In this document: piece by piece, positions 35,469 to 45,977 of the stretch
Numbering within the stretch: the stretch's first letter is position 1
Layout: each line of letters starts with the position of its first letter
From: Enterobacter sp. ENT03
GTDB taxonomy: Bacteria; Pseudomonadota; Gammaproteobacteria; Enterobacterales; Enterobacteriaceae
Direction: 5' to 3'
DNA: 64,000 bases
Assembly: GCF_019218745.1 (NCBI RefSeq)
Contig: NZ_JAHUXA010000005.1
Location: forward strand, 143,064-207,063
Notes under the pieces: model-generated
The model's input: only the letters and a program-made list of their open reading frames with translations
What the model was told of the DNA's origin: nothing
Database searches by the model: none
Program-made: the position numbers and the translations under genes

Positions 35469-36458
35469 TTAGCTGCGTTTTCTTTTATTTCTGACATCAA
35501 CATAAACGGCGACAAGAATGACGAGTCCTTTAACCACCATTTGGTAAAAATAAGGCACATTCATTAAGTTCATTCCATTATTAATTACGCCGATAGTGAG
35601 TGCGCCGATCATGGTGCCGATCACCGTGCCATAACCACCATTCAGGCTGGTGCCGCCCAGCACTGCCGCCGCGATTGCGTCCAGTTCATAACTCAGCGCA
35701 GAGTTGGGTTGCCCTGAATAGAGACGTGAGGCAAGGATCATGCCGCTGATACCCGCCAGCACCGCCGTGATCATAAACACCTGTATCTTCAGACGAACGA
35801 CATTGATGCCCGAATATACCGCCGCTTCTTTATTACCTCCCGTAATATAAATTTTTCGACCAAAGGCTGTTTTAGTCAGAATAAAATGGTTCACCAACAG
35901 TAAAATCACTAAAATCCAGATCGGGACGGGGATATAAAGAAATTCACCGTTACCGAGCGCCAGAAAGGCATCGTTTTTAATCATGATTGGCGTACCATCC
36001 GTGACAATGTACGCAATGCCCCGGAAGATCCCCATCGTTGCAACGGTAACAATAAATGAAGGTATTCCCGCCAGGGCTGTTAGCCCGCCATTTATCATGC
36101 CTAAACCCAGTGCGGCGATAATTGACAGTGGCACCAGTAAAATGAAAGGGACACCCCATGACGCGCCCAGTGCCGCAAAAGTGCCCGTTAAAGCAATAGT
36201 GGAACCTACTGACAAATCAATATCACCAAGTAATAATACATAGGTCATGCCATAAGCGGTAATCGCAATAATTGAAACCTGAAGGATGATGTTTGTAATA
36301 TTATTGGTAGTGAAAAAACTGTCATTCATAAAACTAAACAGGAAAATCAATACCACCATTCCACCCAGGATCCCCCCATATTGCTTAAAAGCTTTTTTAA
36401 GGCCATTCACTACGGGCATACTATTGCGATTTCCTATAGCCAGGGTTTTCTCTGTCAT
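35469..36458 (-). CDS. Ribose-type sugar ABC transporter permease
   Basis: A 329-aa RbsC/BPD_transp_2-family permease with about eight to ten hydrophobic helices starting near residue 30. The family loop near residues 265-300 (ALSYELDAIAAAVLGG, then SLNGGYGT) is present. The gene begins directly after the ATPase stop (TAAATG), so the two are coupled. It forms the membrane channel of the sugar importer with the neighbouring ATPase and binding protein. Confidence 0.92.
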   Translation of the reverse strand: MTEKTLAIGNRNSMPVVNGLKKAFKQYGGILGGMVVLIFLFSFMNDSFFTTNNITNIILQVSIIAITAYGMTYVLLLGDIDLSVGSTIALTGTFAALGASWGVPFILLVPLSIIAALGLGMINGGLTALAGIPSFIVTVATMGIFRGIAYIVTDGTPIMIKNDAFLALGNGEFLYIPVPIWILVILLLVNHFILTKTAFGRKIYITGGNKEAAVYSGINVVRLKIQVFMITAVLAGISGMILASRLYSGQPNSALSYELDAIAAAVLGGTSLNGGYGTVIGTMIGALTIGVINNGMNLMNVPYFYQMVVKGLVILVAVYVDVRNKRKRS

Positions 36459-37958
36459 TTAACGCACTCCTGTTGCAGCAGCCATCACTTGCGTCTGGGT
36501 TAAATTTTCACATGAATAAATCTCAGCAATCTTTTTATTGCGCATCACCACCAGACGATCGCTTAGAGCCATCACCTCTGGCAGTTCCGAGGAAACCAGA
36601 ATAATTGCCGTACCTGATGCTGCCAGTTGACGTATTACGTTATAAATTTCAAATTTTGCGCCAACGTCAACACCGCGCGTTGGCTCATCAAGAAGCAAAA
36701 TACGCGGGGTTTTTTCCAGCCATTTCGACAACACAATCTTTTGCTGATTGCCACCGCTTAAAGCGCCAACCGTTTGGTGAATCGAACTTACTTTAGTGTT
36801 CATTCGGGCTATCGATTTCAGCGTCTGCTCTTCTTCCTGCCGATGGTTAATCAATCCCATCCTTGATGCGTTAAACTGAAACGCGACGTGATGAGTGTTC
36901 ATATTCACATCGTGCATCACCACCAGTCCCTGTTCCTTACGGTTTTCCGTCACAAAGGCAATCCCCTGATCAATCGCCTGCTTCGGGTTCGCGATCGTCA
37001 CTTCTTTACCATCAATCAGCAGTGTCCCCTGATATGAAACCAGCCCAAAAAGCGCTTTCATCACATCGGAACGTCCCGCGCCGACTAAGCCGAAAAAGCC
37101 CAGCACTTCACCTGGCCGCACGGCAAAACTGACATCGTGGAAAAACGTGGGGTGGCTAAGATTTCTGACTTCAAGTTTTGCGGCAATATCTTCATCCGGT
37201 TTTTCGCCGATGCGCGGTGGCCAGATATTTTTCATTTCTCGCCCGACCATCTGCGCGATCAGATGTTGAATATCACTGTGTTTTTTCTCATGCGTGGCAA
37301 TATATTCACCATCACGGATAACGGATATATCATCAGAAATGCGCATGATTTCATCCATCCGATGCGAAATATAAATTACCGCACTTCCCCGCTGTTTTAA
37401 TTTTGCAATGATTTTAAAGAGAATATCTGCTTCATTATCGCTCAATGAGGATGTTGGCTCATCCATAATGACCACATCAGCCGGATAACTTAATGCCTTG
37501 GCAATTTCTACTAACTGGCGATGTGCCATCGACATATGACCCACCGTTTCTTGTGGATCCAGAGGAATGTCAAGTTCAGCTAATAACTCCTGACAATCCG
37601 CGAGCAATTTTTTATCATTAATAATACCGCAACGTACAGGCTCGTTATTGGCATAAATATTTTCCGCTACCGTCATGTTATTACTCAGGCTTAATTCCTG
37701 AAAAATAATGGCGATACCCAGTCTGCGTGAATGCTGCGGGCTATTAATAGTTATTTTTTTGCCGTGTAGGGTTATCGTTCCTTGTGTCGGAGGGTAAACG
37801 CCCGCAAGAATTTTCATTAGCGTTGATTTTCCCGCGCCGTTCTCACCCAGTAAGGTATGCACACGTCCTTTGCGCAGGGTAAGCGTAATATCCTTCAGCG
37901 CCTGAACATGACCAAACGTCTTGGTGATATGGGAAATCTCAAGAATAACATCTGTCAT
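36459..37958 (-). CDS. Ribose-type sugar ABC transporter ATPase
   Basis: A 499-aa fused double ATPase of the RbsA/MglA type. The first domain has Walker A GENGAGKST at residues 38-46. The second has a normal LSGGNQQK signature near 405 and a Walker B LLLDEPTRGVD near 432-442. As in other RbsA-type proteins the second nucleotide site has a weak Walker A (GLVGAGRSD near 292), so one site is probably the main catalytic one. Confidence 0.93.
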   Translation of the reverse strand: MTDVILEISHITKTFGHVQALKDITLTLRKGRVHTLLGENGAGKSTLMKILAGVYPPTQGTITLHGKKITINSPQHSRRLGIAIIFQELSLSNNMTVAENIYANNEPVRCGIINDKKLLADCQELLAELDIPLDPQETVGHMSMAHRQLVEIAKALSYPADVVIMDEPTSSLSDNEADILFKIIAKLKQRGSAVIYISHRMDEIMRISDDISVIRDGEYIATHEKKHSDIQHLIAQMVGREMKNIWPPRIGEKPDEDIAAKLEVRNLSHPTFFHDVSFAVRPGEVLGFFGLVGAGRSDVMKALFGLVSYQGTLLIDGKEVTIANPKQAIDQGIAFVTENRKEQGLVVMHDVNMNTHHVAFQFNASRMGLINHRQEEEQTLKSIARMNTKVSSIHQTVGALSGGNQQKIVLSKWLEKTPRILLLDEPTRGVDVGAKFEIYNVIRQLAASGTAIILVSSELPEVMALSDRLVVMRNKKIAEIYSCENLTQTQVMAAATGVR

Positions 37959-37971
37959 AGTTACCTCAGAA

Positions 37972-38004
37972 ACACAACAAAACGCACTCTGCGCTTTGTT
38001 GTGT
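37972..38004 (-). repeat. Strong intercistronic hairpin between binding-protein and ATPase genes
   Basis: Arms of 15 positions (acacaacaaa-a-cgca against tgcg-c-tttgttgtgt, one A/C mismatch) close a 3-nt loop. It lies 14 bp after the binding-protein stop and 14 bp before the ATPase start. No T-tract, so it probably protects the upstream mRNA or attenuates rather than terminates. Confidence 0.75.
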
Positions 38005-38018
38005 GGTGAAGATAATGG

Positions 38019-38909
38019 TTATTTCCCTGTATAAACACCAGGCTGTACTGGGATCATTTTATCTACCGGCTGGCCATTAAGATGGTCAACGGCAGCATCA
38101 ATGGCTTTGGCTCCCATCTGGTCTGGATACTGACGGATAACTGCAGCGAAGGTTTTTTCACTGTCAACGGCATCGCGCGCTTCTTTCATTCCGTCAAAGC
38201 CAATGATCTTAATATTGTCGTTGTGCGCAGATTTCGCGGCAATTACCGCCGCCAGTGCGGCATCATCGCCAAACCCAAACAATCCGTTAAGATTCGAATT
38301 GGCCTGCATGATGTTCTGTGCGGTGGTTAACGCTTCAGCGCGCGTAATACCGGGCTGTTCTGCAACAATCTTAATATCAGGCGTGTCGGCTAATCCTTTC
38401 TTAAAGCCCTCGACTCGCGCCACAACCGATTGCAGCGCAGGATAGGAAATAATGGCCACCGTCCCTTTACCGTCTAACAGTTTGCCCATTAATTTCCCGG
38501 CTTCAACCCCACCGGCATAGTTATCCGTCGCCACGTGTGCAATGACCGGAACATTCTCGGCAGCAACGTCAACCGTGATAACGGGAATACCGGCTTTATC
38601 GGCTTTAATGATCGCCGCGCGAACGCCTTTAGAATCGACAGGGGAGATGATAATCGCGTCAACTTTTTTGGTGATGAAATCCTCAACGTCAGAAAGTTGT
38701 TTATTCAAATCCTGATTAGCAATTGAGATGTTTAAATCAACGTTATCTTTTTTGGCTTCATCTTTCATTGCATTAGCCAGGTCGATATAAAAAGGATGCT
38801 GCTGCGTTAATAGTGAAGCACCAATTTTATAGTCTTTGGCAAGTGAACTTTGTGAAAATAATGCCAGGCTGATTAACATCGCCGGGACGAGTAATTTAAC
38901 TTTTTTCAT
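38019..38909 (-). CDS. Periplasmic sugar-binding protein (RbsB family)
   Basis: A 296-aa periplasmic binding protein 1-type receptor. A Sec signal peptide (residues 1-24, cleavage after SLA) precedes the mature KDYKIGAS start. Family segments DAIIISPVDSKG (about 83-94), DGMKEARDAV and PVDKMIPVQPGVYTG are typical of ribose/allose/psicose-type receptors. It confers substrate specificity on the importer; the sugar cannot be told from sequence by eye. Confidence 0.92.
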   Translation of the reverse strand: MKKVKLLVPAMLISLALFSQSSLAKDYKIGASLLTQQHPFYIDLANAMKDEAKKDNVDLNISIANQDLNKQLSDVEDFITKKVDAIIISPVDSKGVRAAIIKADKAGIPVITVDVAAENVPVIAHVATDNYAGGVEAGKLMGKLLDGKGTVAIISYPALQSVVARVEGFKKGLADTPDIKIVAEQPGITRAEALTTAQNIMQANSNLNGLFGFGDDAALAAVIAAKSAHNDNIKIIGFDGMKEARDAVDSEKTFAAVIRQYPDQMGAKAIDAAVDHLNGQPVDKMIPVQPGVYTGK

Positions 38910-38933
38910 AAACAGTCCTCATTTTTGTAGGGT

Positions 38934-39060
38934 ATATATCCAATGGATTTCGAGTTGCTTCGAGGCGACAAGTGAGCGAATCCCAATGAGCTTACTCTGT
39001 AAGTGATTCGGGTGAACGAACGCAGTTAACAAAGAAGCAGCTTGAAAGACGACGGGTATA
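38934..39060. repeat. ERIC element
   Basis: A 127-bp imperfect palindrome bounded by tata and matching the ERIC consensus: the core gcgaatcccaatgagcttac and gtaagtgattcgggtgaacg correspond to the ERIC1R/ERIC2 primer regions, and it ends cttgaaagacgacgggtata. The length is exactly that of a full ERIC. It lies between the aldolase and binding-protein genes inside the operon. Confidence 0.92.
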
Positions 39061-39066
39061 ACATTC

Positions 39067-40261
<1,195 letters not shown>

Positions 40262-41092
40262 ATGAGTGTTAATGTGCCGCGAAAGTCCTCTAATCTATTG
40301 AAACGTAGACTAAAGATTGCTGAGATCGTCGCTCTTGAAGGTGAGATTAAGGTTGATGATTTGTCGGCACAACTTGGGGTCTCTGGCGTTACCATCCGTG
40401 GCGATTTGAGTTACCTGGAGCAGCAGGGATATTTAAAGCGTTCATTTGGTGGTGCTATTGCCACGCCAATAACATCGTCTGATCCGGAACCTAGCCAACA
40501 CATCGTGATGCCAACTCTGGCGCAGCAAATGGAAATCGCCCGCCACTGTGTCAGGCTTATTAAGGATCGCGACACCCTGTTTCTCGGTCATGGTGCCATT
40601 TGTCGCAAAATCATTCCTTTATTGAGCGAGGTGAAAAAACTTCGTCTGATCACCAACGATCCAGAACATGCTCTGCTGGCCAATCAGTTTATTGATGGAG
40701 AGATCATTCTGGTCGGCAGTGAGATGTTACGTCCTGATACCGTGCTGGCAGGCAAATCGCTGGAGCAGGCGCTTCAGCATTACACAATTACGCATAGTAT
40801 CCTGGAAGTCAGCCAACTTGATGCCGATGGGTCGTTGAGCATTAACATCCCCAGACTGGCCCCCGCCTGGCAGCTCTGTTTCGATCATGTACAAAATAAA
40901 ACCATTATCGTGACCGCGGTTCCGGCCCCCGTCACCGCAGCTGTCGGACATCTTGATCAGGTGGAAAATGTGATCGTCTGTCGCAGTATTAACGATCTAT
41001 ATCAGCAACAATTGCGCGCTGATGATTTTGTCATTCTTTATACCAGCAATGAGTGTTTCACCTGGTCTAATCGCGAAAGGCTTCAGGAATGA
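40262..41092 (+). CDS. DeoR-family transcriptional regulator
   Basis: A 276-aa regulator with the DeoR helix-turn-helix at about residues 14-60 (RRLKIAEIVALEGEIKVDDLSAQLGVSGVTIRGDL spread over 14-48) and a DeoRC sugar-phosphate-sensing domain (about 85-245) with a LFLGHGAICRKI segment resembling the ISOCOT phosphosugar fold. The start is the first ATG; no strong ribosome site precedes it. It probably represses the locus and responds to a pathway phosphosugar. Its stop lies 11 bp before the second kinase start. Confidence 0.88.
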   Translation: MSVNVPRKSSNLLKRRLKIAEIVALEGEIKVDDLSAQLGVSGVTIRGDLSYLEQQGYLKRSFGGAIATPITSSDPEPSQHIVMPTLAQQMEIARHCVRLIKDRDTLFLGHGAICRKIIPLLSEVKKLRLITNDPEHALLANQFIDGEIILVGSEMLRPDTVLAGKSLEQALQHYTITHSILEVSQLDADGSLSINIPRLAPAWQLCFDHVQNKTIIVTAVPAPVTAAVGHLDQVENVIVCRSINDLYQQQLRADDFVILYTSNECFTWSNRERLQE

Positions 41093-41102
41093 GAGGACGT
41101 TT

Positions 41103-42062
41103 GTGACAATAAGCATCTGTACCATGGGTGAATTGTTGGTCGAGTTTTTATCCCTTAACCCACGACAAACCTTTACTCAACCTGGCGAGTTTGCAGGACC
41201 GTATCCCAGCGGGGCGCCTGCGATTTTTGCGGCGCAGGTCGCAAGACTCTCCCATCGGGCGATCATTTTTGGTTGCGTGGGTAACGATGATTTCGGGCGT
41301 TTGAATATTGAGAGGCTGCGTCATGAGGGGGTGATCACCGATGGCATTCAGGTGATGAACAACGCAGTCACTGGCACAGCCTTCGTGAGCTATCGAAGCC
41401 CACAAGATCGCGATTTTGTTTTTAATATTCCTAATAGTGCCTGTGGCCTGTTCACTGCCAAACACATTGATACGGCGCTACTACAACAATGCCGTCACAT
41501 TCACATTATGGGATCATCATTGTTCTCGTTTCGGATGATTGATGCCATGCGCAAAGCCATCTCGGTGATCAAAGCGGCGGGAGGCACGGTGTCTTTTGAT
41601 CCCAATATCCGTAAAGAGATGCTCAATATCCCGGAGATGGAACAAGCGCTCGATTATTTAATTGAATACACCGATATTTTCCTGCCCAGCGAAAGTGAGC
41701 TTCCCTTTTTTGCACGCCACAAGCATCTGTCAGAAGAACAGATCATCAGCGACCTTCTTCATAGTGGCGTAAAACATATTGCGGTGAAACGTGCGCAGCG
41801 GGGCGGCAGCTACTATCAACTGGAAAATGGTCAGTTACAGGCATTGCATCTTCCTGGCTACGAAGTAAAGACGGTCGATCCTACCGGTGCGGGAGACTGT
41901 TTTGGTGCCACCTTTGTGACGCTATTTTTATCAGGCTACCCTGTACCCAGGGCGTTGCAATATGCCAACGCCAGCGGTGCACTGGCTGTCATGCAGCGTG
42001 GGCCAATGGAAGGGATTTCGTCCCTCGCAGAAATCGAACATTTTTTGCGTGACCAGCGCTGA
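41103..42062 (+). CDS. PfkB-family sugar kinase (second paralogue)
   Basis: A 319-aa PfkB kinase with GPYPSGAPA at residues 32-40 and DPTGAGDCF at 259-267 (catalytic D265). I start it at the GTG at 41103 because GAGAGGA lies just upstream at proper spacing and the resulting N-terminus aligns with the paralogue at 34489-35451; an upstream ATG would run deep into the regulator gene. Its different operon position suggests a step or substrate distinct from the first kinase. Confidence 0.87.
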   Translation: MTISICTMGELLVEFLSLNPRQTFTQPGEFAGPYPSGAPAIFAAQVARLSHRAIIFGCVGNDDFGRLNIERLRHEGVITDGIQVMNNAVTGTAFVSYRSPQDRDFVFNIPNSACGLFTAKHIDTALLQQCRHIHIMGSSLFSFRMIDAMRKAISVIKAAGGTVSFDPNIRKEMLNIPEMEQALDYLIEYTDIFLPSESELPFFARHKHLSEEQIISDLLHSGVKHIAVKRAQRGGSYYQLENGQLQALHLPGYEVKTVDPTGAGDCFGATFVTLFLSGYPVPRALQYANASGALAVMQRGPMEGISSLAEIEHFLRDQR

Positions 42063-42151
42063 CCCGTAATTTATCTCTCGGAAAATTTTCCCTGTCAGGA
42101 GAGTTGCCGTAGAATTGCCCGTTTCTCGCGCCCCATGAGGAGACCGCTTCC

Positions 42152-42394
42152 GTGGACACTCGTTTTATTCAGGCACACAAAGAGGCCCGCTGGGCGCTCT
42201 GGCTCACGTTGCTTTATCTCGCCGCCTGGTTAGTGACCGCTTACTTACCGGGCGATATGACCGGGTTTACCGGCCTGCCACGCTGGTTTGAAATGGCCTG
42301 TCTGCTACTGCCGCTGGTGTTTATCCTGTTGTGCTGGGCGATGGTGAAATTTATCTACCGGGATATTTCCCTGGAGGACGACGATGCAGCTTGA
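42152..42394 (+). CDS. yhdT: YhdT, small membrane protein
   Basis: An 80-aa protein with two hydrophobic helices (about residues 15-32 and 45-65), DUF997 family, always next to panF. The start is GTG at 42152, with GAGGAG 9 bp upstream; E. coli YhdT has the same N-terminus MDTRF. Its end overlaps panF by 11 bp. Function unknown, possibly accessory to PanF. Confidence 0.94.
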   Translation: MDTRFIQAHKEARWALWLTLLYLAAWLVTAYLPGDMTGFTGLPRWFEMACLLLPLVFILLCWAMVKFIYRDISLEDDDAA

Positions 42395-43835
42395 AGTCAT
42401 TCTGCCGCTGGTCGCCTATTTGCTGGTGGTCTTTGGCCTGTCGGTTTATGCCATGCGCAAGCGCGCCACCGGCTCTTTCCTTAACGAGTATTTCCTCGGT
42501 AGTCGCTCCATGGGCGGGATCGTGCTGGCCATGACGCTGACGGCGACCTATATCAGCGCCAGCTCGTTTATTGGCGGACCGGGCGCGGCCTATAAATATG
42601 GCCTCGGCTGGGTGCTGCTGGCGATGATCCAGCTGCCTGCCGTCTGGCTGTCGCTGGGTATTCTGGGCAAAAAATTCGCTATCCTCGCGCGCCGTTATAA
42701 CGCCGTGACGCTCAACGATATGCTGTTTGGGCGCTATCAGAGCCGCCTGCTGGTATGGCTGGCGAGCATCAGCCTGCTGGTCGCTTTTGTGGGCGCGATG
42801 GCCGTGCAGTTTATCGGCGGCGCGCGTCTGCTGGAAACCGCGGCCGGTATTCCTTATGAAACCGGGCTGCTGATTTTCGGCATCAGCATTGCGCTCTATA
42901 CCGCGTACGGCGGCTTCCGCGCCAGCGTGCTCAACGATACCCTGCAGGGTCTGGTGATGCTGATTGGCACTATCGTGCTGCTGGTCGGTGTCGTGCATGC
43001 CGCCGGGGGATTAGGTAATGCTGTCGATACGCTGCAACATATCGATCCCAAACTGGTGTCACCCCAGGGTGCAGACGATATTCTGTCGCCGACCTTTATG
43101 ACCTCGTTCTGGGTGCTGGTGTGTTTTGGGGTCATCGGCCTGCCGCACACGGCGGTGCGCTGCATCTCCTATAAAGACAGCAAAGCGGTGCATCGCGGGA
43201 TGATCATCGGCACTATCGTGGTGGCGATCCTGATGCTGGGTATGCACCTGGCCGGCGCGCTGGGCCGTGCGGTGATCCCTGATCTGACCGTGCCGGATCT
43301 GGTGATCCCGACCCTGATGATGAAGGTATTGCCTCCCTTTGCGGCAGGGATCTTCCTTGCAGCGCCGATGGCGGCGATCATGTCGACGATCAACGCGCAG
43401 TTGCTGCAAAGTTCCGCTACGATCATTAAAGATCTCTACCTGAATCTGTATCCGGCGCAGATCCACAATGAAAAGCGACTGAAAAAAATGTCGTCAGCGA
43501 TCACCCTGATCCTCGGCGTGTTGCTGCTGCTGGCGGCCTGGCGTCCACCAGAGATGATTATCTGGCTGAACCTGCTGGCCTTTGGCGGGCTGGAAGCCGT
43601 GTTCCTGTGGCCACTGGTGCTGGGCCTCTACTGGGAGCGGGCCAATGCAGCCGGGGCGCTTAGCGCGATGATTGTGGGCGGCGTGCTGTATGCCATGTTG
43701 GCGACGTTCAAAATACAATATCTGGGCTTCCACCCGATTGTTCCGTCGCTGTTATTAAGTTTGCTGGCATTTCTGGTCGGGAACCTGTTTGGTCGCCCGG
43801 TTGCGGAAGGCCACGTTATTACATCTGATAAATAA
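42384..43835 (+). CDS. panF: Sodium/pantothenate symporter
   Basis: PanF imports pantothenate with sodium for coenzyme A synthesis. It is a sodium-solute-symporter (SSS) family protein with about 12-13 helices and family sequence in the [19 protein letters not shown] area (about 33-51, cited in part) and [14 protein letters not shown] near 174. Length 483 aa equals E. coli. Confidence 0.97.
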   Translation: MQLEVILPLVAYLLVVFGLSVYAMRKRATGSFLNEYFLGSRSMGGIVLAMTLTATYISASSFIGGPGAAYKYGLGWVLLAMIQLPAVWLSLGILGKKFAILARRYNAVTLNDMLFGRYQSRLLVWLASISLLVAFVGAMAVQFIGGARLLETAAGIPYETGLLIFGISIALYTAYGGFRASVLNDTLQGLVMLIGTIVLLVGVVHAAGGLGNAVDTLQHIDPKLVSPQGADDILSPTFMTSFWVLVCFGVIGLPHTAVRCISYKDSKAVHRGMIIGTIVVAILMLGMHLAGALGRAVIPDLTVPDLVIPTLMMKVLPPFAAGIFLAAPMAAIMSTINAQLLQSSATIIKDLYLNLYPAQIHNEKRLKKMSSAITLILGVLLLLAAWRPPEMIIWLNLLAFGGLEAVFLWPLVLGLYWERANAAGALSAMIVGGVLYAMLATFKIQYLGFHPIVPSLLLSLLAFLVGNLFGRPVAEGHVITSDK

Positions 43836-43846
43836 AGAGTTTTGCC

Positions 43847-44728
43847 ATGCCGTGGATCCAACTGAAACTGAATACAACCGGGGCGAATGCCGAAGAGCTG
43901 AGCGATGCGCTGCTCGACGCCGGTGCCGTCTCTATCACCTTCCAGGACACGCACGATACCCCGGTGTTTGAGCCGCTGCCGGGCGAAACCCGCCTATGGG
44001 GCGACACGGACGTCATCGGCCTGTTTGATGCCGAAACAGACATGAATGAGGTGGTATCGCAGCTTGCCCTGCATCCGCTGCTGGGTGCGGATTTTGTGCA
44101 CAAAATCGAACAGCTGGAAGACAAAGACTGGGAGCGCGAGTGGATGGAAAACTTCCACCCGATGCGTTTCGGCGAGCGTCTGTGGATCTGCCCGAGCTGG
44201 CGTGATGTGCCCGACGCGAACGCCGTCAATGTGATGCTTGATCCTGGCCTGGCCTTTGGCACCGGCACGCACCCGACTACGTCACTGTGTCTGCAATGGC
44301 TGGATGGTCTCGATCTGACCGGCAAAACGGTGATCGATTTTGGTTGCGGCTCCGGTATCCTCGCCATCGCGGCGCTGAAGCTGGGCGCGGCAAAAGCCAT
44401 CGGTATCGACATCGATCCGCAGGCTATTCAGGCCAGCCGTGATAACGCCGAGCGCAATGGCGTTGCCGACCGTCTGGAGCTGTATCTTCCGCAGGACCAG
44501 CCAGCGTCCATGAAAGCGGATGTGGTGGTGGCGAATATCCTCGCCGGCCCACTGCGTGAGCTGGCACCGCTGATCAGCGTGCTGCCTGTTGAGGGCGGTC
44601 TGCTGGGCCTTTCCGGTATTCTTGCCAGCCAGGCAGAAAGCGTATGTGATGCCTATGCTGACCTCTTTGCGCTGGATCCAGTGGTGGAAAAAGAAGAGTG
44701 GTGCCGTATTACGGGTCGTAAAAAGTAA
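43847..44728 (+). CDS. prmA: Ribosomal protein L11 methyltransferase
   Basis: PrmA trimethylates L11 at several amino groups. The N-terminal L11-recognition domain (about residues 1-55) and SAM-binding domain with [12 protein letters not shown] (about 162-173) and [10 protein letters not shown] are present. Length 293 aa equals E. coli. Follows panF by 11 bp. Confidence 0.97.
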   Translation: MPWIQLKLNTTGANAEELSDALLDAGAVSITFQDTHDTPVFEPLPGETRLWGDTDVIGLFDAETDMNEVVSQLALHPLLGADFVHKIEQLEDKDWEREWMENFHPMRFGERLWICPSWRDVPDANAVNVMLDPGLAFGTGTHPTTSLCLQWLDGLDLTGKTVIDFGCGSGILAIAALKLGAAKAIGIDIDPQAIQASRDNAERNGVADRLELYLPQDQPASMKADVVVANILAGPLRELAPLISVLPVEGGLLGLSGILASQAESVCDAYADLFALDPVVEKEEWCRITGRKK

Positions 44729-44884
44729 TTCCCTGCCGCAACGTAGCCTGCACTGCGTTGCGCCTTTCTCCCCTGCTCATCCCATTTTTTGTCGTTAATC
44801 CCCCCGTGAATAAGTTTATAATTTTCGACCTAATTAATTGATATTAAATATGTTTCATCTTTATTTATTCATAGGACGAATATT

Positions 44885-45625
44885 ATGAACAGACTGTTAC
44901 GCAGCGTGACTTTCCTTACGCTTGGTATACTGTCGGCTGGCGCGACCGCAAATGAATGGAGTTATGAAGGAGCAAGTGCGCCAGAACATTGGGGGGAATT
45001 AAGCCCGGACTATTTCATGTGCAGCAAAGGGATGAACCAGTCGCCTGTCGATATTACGACGGTGATGAAAACCCGCCTTACGCCGTTGAAACCGCGTTAT
45101 TCACAAAGCCCGGCAAGCCTTAGCCATGAGGGATTTACGGTGATGGCTAACTTTGCCGCCAGCAGTAAAAACAGCGTGAAAATAGACGGGGAGCTGTTCA
45201 TTCTCCAGCAACTGCATTTTCATGCACCATCGGAAAATACCCTTGCCGGCAAGCATTTCCCGTTGGAGATGCATCTGGTGCACCGGAACGCGAAAAACGA
45301 GACGGCGGTACTGGCGGTTATGTTCGATACCGGCAAGCCCAATCCTGAACTGCAAAAACTGTGGCATGAGATGCCGCGTGAGGCAGACGAAACCGTGGCC
45401 CTCGCGCAGGATGTCGACATCAGCCGACTGCTGCCCGCGCGAAACGGGTACTATCGTTTTAGTGGCTCGCTCACCACGCCGCCCTGCACAGAGGGTGTAC
45501 GCTGGTTGGTCATGAAAGCGCCGCTTTCACTTTCAGCGGAACAGCTGGAGACGCTGACCCGCGTTTTGCCTCATGAAAATAACCGCCCCGTTCAACCACG
45601 ACACGGCCGATTAATCGTCGAATAA
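44885..45625 (+). CDS. Periplasmic alpha-class carbonic anhydrase
   Basis: A 246-aa alpha-carbonic anhydrase interconverting CO2 and bicarbonate. A signal peptide (about residues 1-22, ending ATA) indicates periplasmic location. Zinc ligands H111 and H113 (LHFHAPSE) and H130 (EMHLVH) are present, as is the late SLTTPPCTEGVRW signature. E. coli K-12 has no alpha-class enzyme; Klebsiella and related genera do. It stands alone between prmA and dusB. Confidence 0.93.
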   Translation: MNRLLRSVTFLTLGILSAGATANEWSYEGASAPEHWGELSPDYFMCSKGMNQSPVDITTVMKTRLTPLKPRYSQSPASLSHEGFTVMANFAASSKNSVKIDGELFILQQLHFHAPSENTLAGKHFPLEMHLVHRNAKNETAVLAVMFDTGKPNPELQKLWHEMPREADETVALAQDVDISRLLPARNGYYRFSGSLTTPPCTEGVRWLVMKAPLSLSAEQLETLTRVLPHENNRPVQPRHGRLIVE

Positions 45626-45977
45626 CATGCAGGCAGGGATCGCGTGATCGCCTTTCAACGATGCTTTTTTAAGCAAAAAAAACGAGAGGCAGATCGCATT
45701 ATTGAAGACGAAGCGTCTATAAAAACAGCAAGTTACCAGATAAGCCGCCGTTTTTAAGTCGCAAAAATCATTGTTTTTGAGGAATTTTAGTTACGTCATG
45801 AATTATTACTATTAACATAACTCAATGATTCGCCTGAGAATTTATTAATTCATTCAATATGAATAATGGATTCAATGATCTGCAACAGTGGATTGTTCAA
45901 AGTTTGGCCTTTCATCTCGTGCAAAAAATGCGTAATATACGCCGCCTTGCAGTCACAGTATGGTCATTTCTTAACTC
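45626..45977. other. Upstream region of dusB-fis
   Basis: This 352-bp AT-rich stretch resembles the E. coli fis upstream region, which holds several Fis and IHF sites. The promoter is at 45910-45938. A small hairpin-like sequence (tgcttttttaagca, about 45663-45677) followed by As may belong to the end of the carbonic anhydrase transcript. Confidence 0.6.
45910..45946 (+). promoter_or_regulatory. dusB-fis growth-rate-regulated promoter
   Basis: The -35 TTTCAT (45910-45915) and -10 TAATAT (45933-45938) are 17 bp apart, followed by a GC-rich discriminator (acgccgcc). The arrangement matches the E. coli fis promoter, whose discriminator makes it sensitive to ppGpp. Confidence 0.85.

Noticed and set aside
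38931..39062. Insertion sequence or att site in the sugar locus
   Set aside because: The palindromic sequence is an ERIC element; no transposase, terminal repeats with target duplication or integrase is present.
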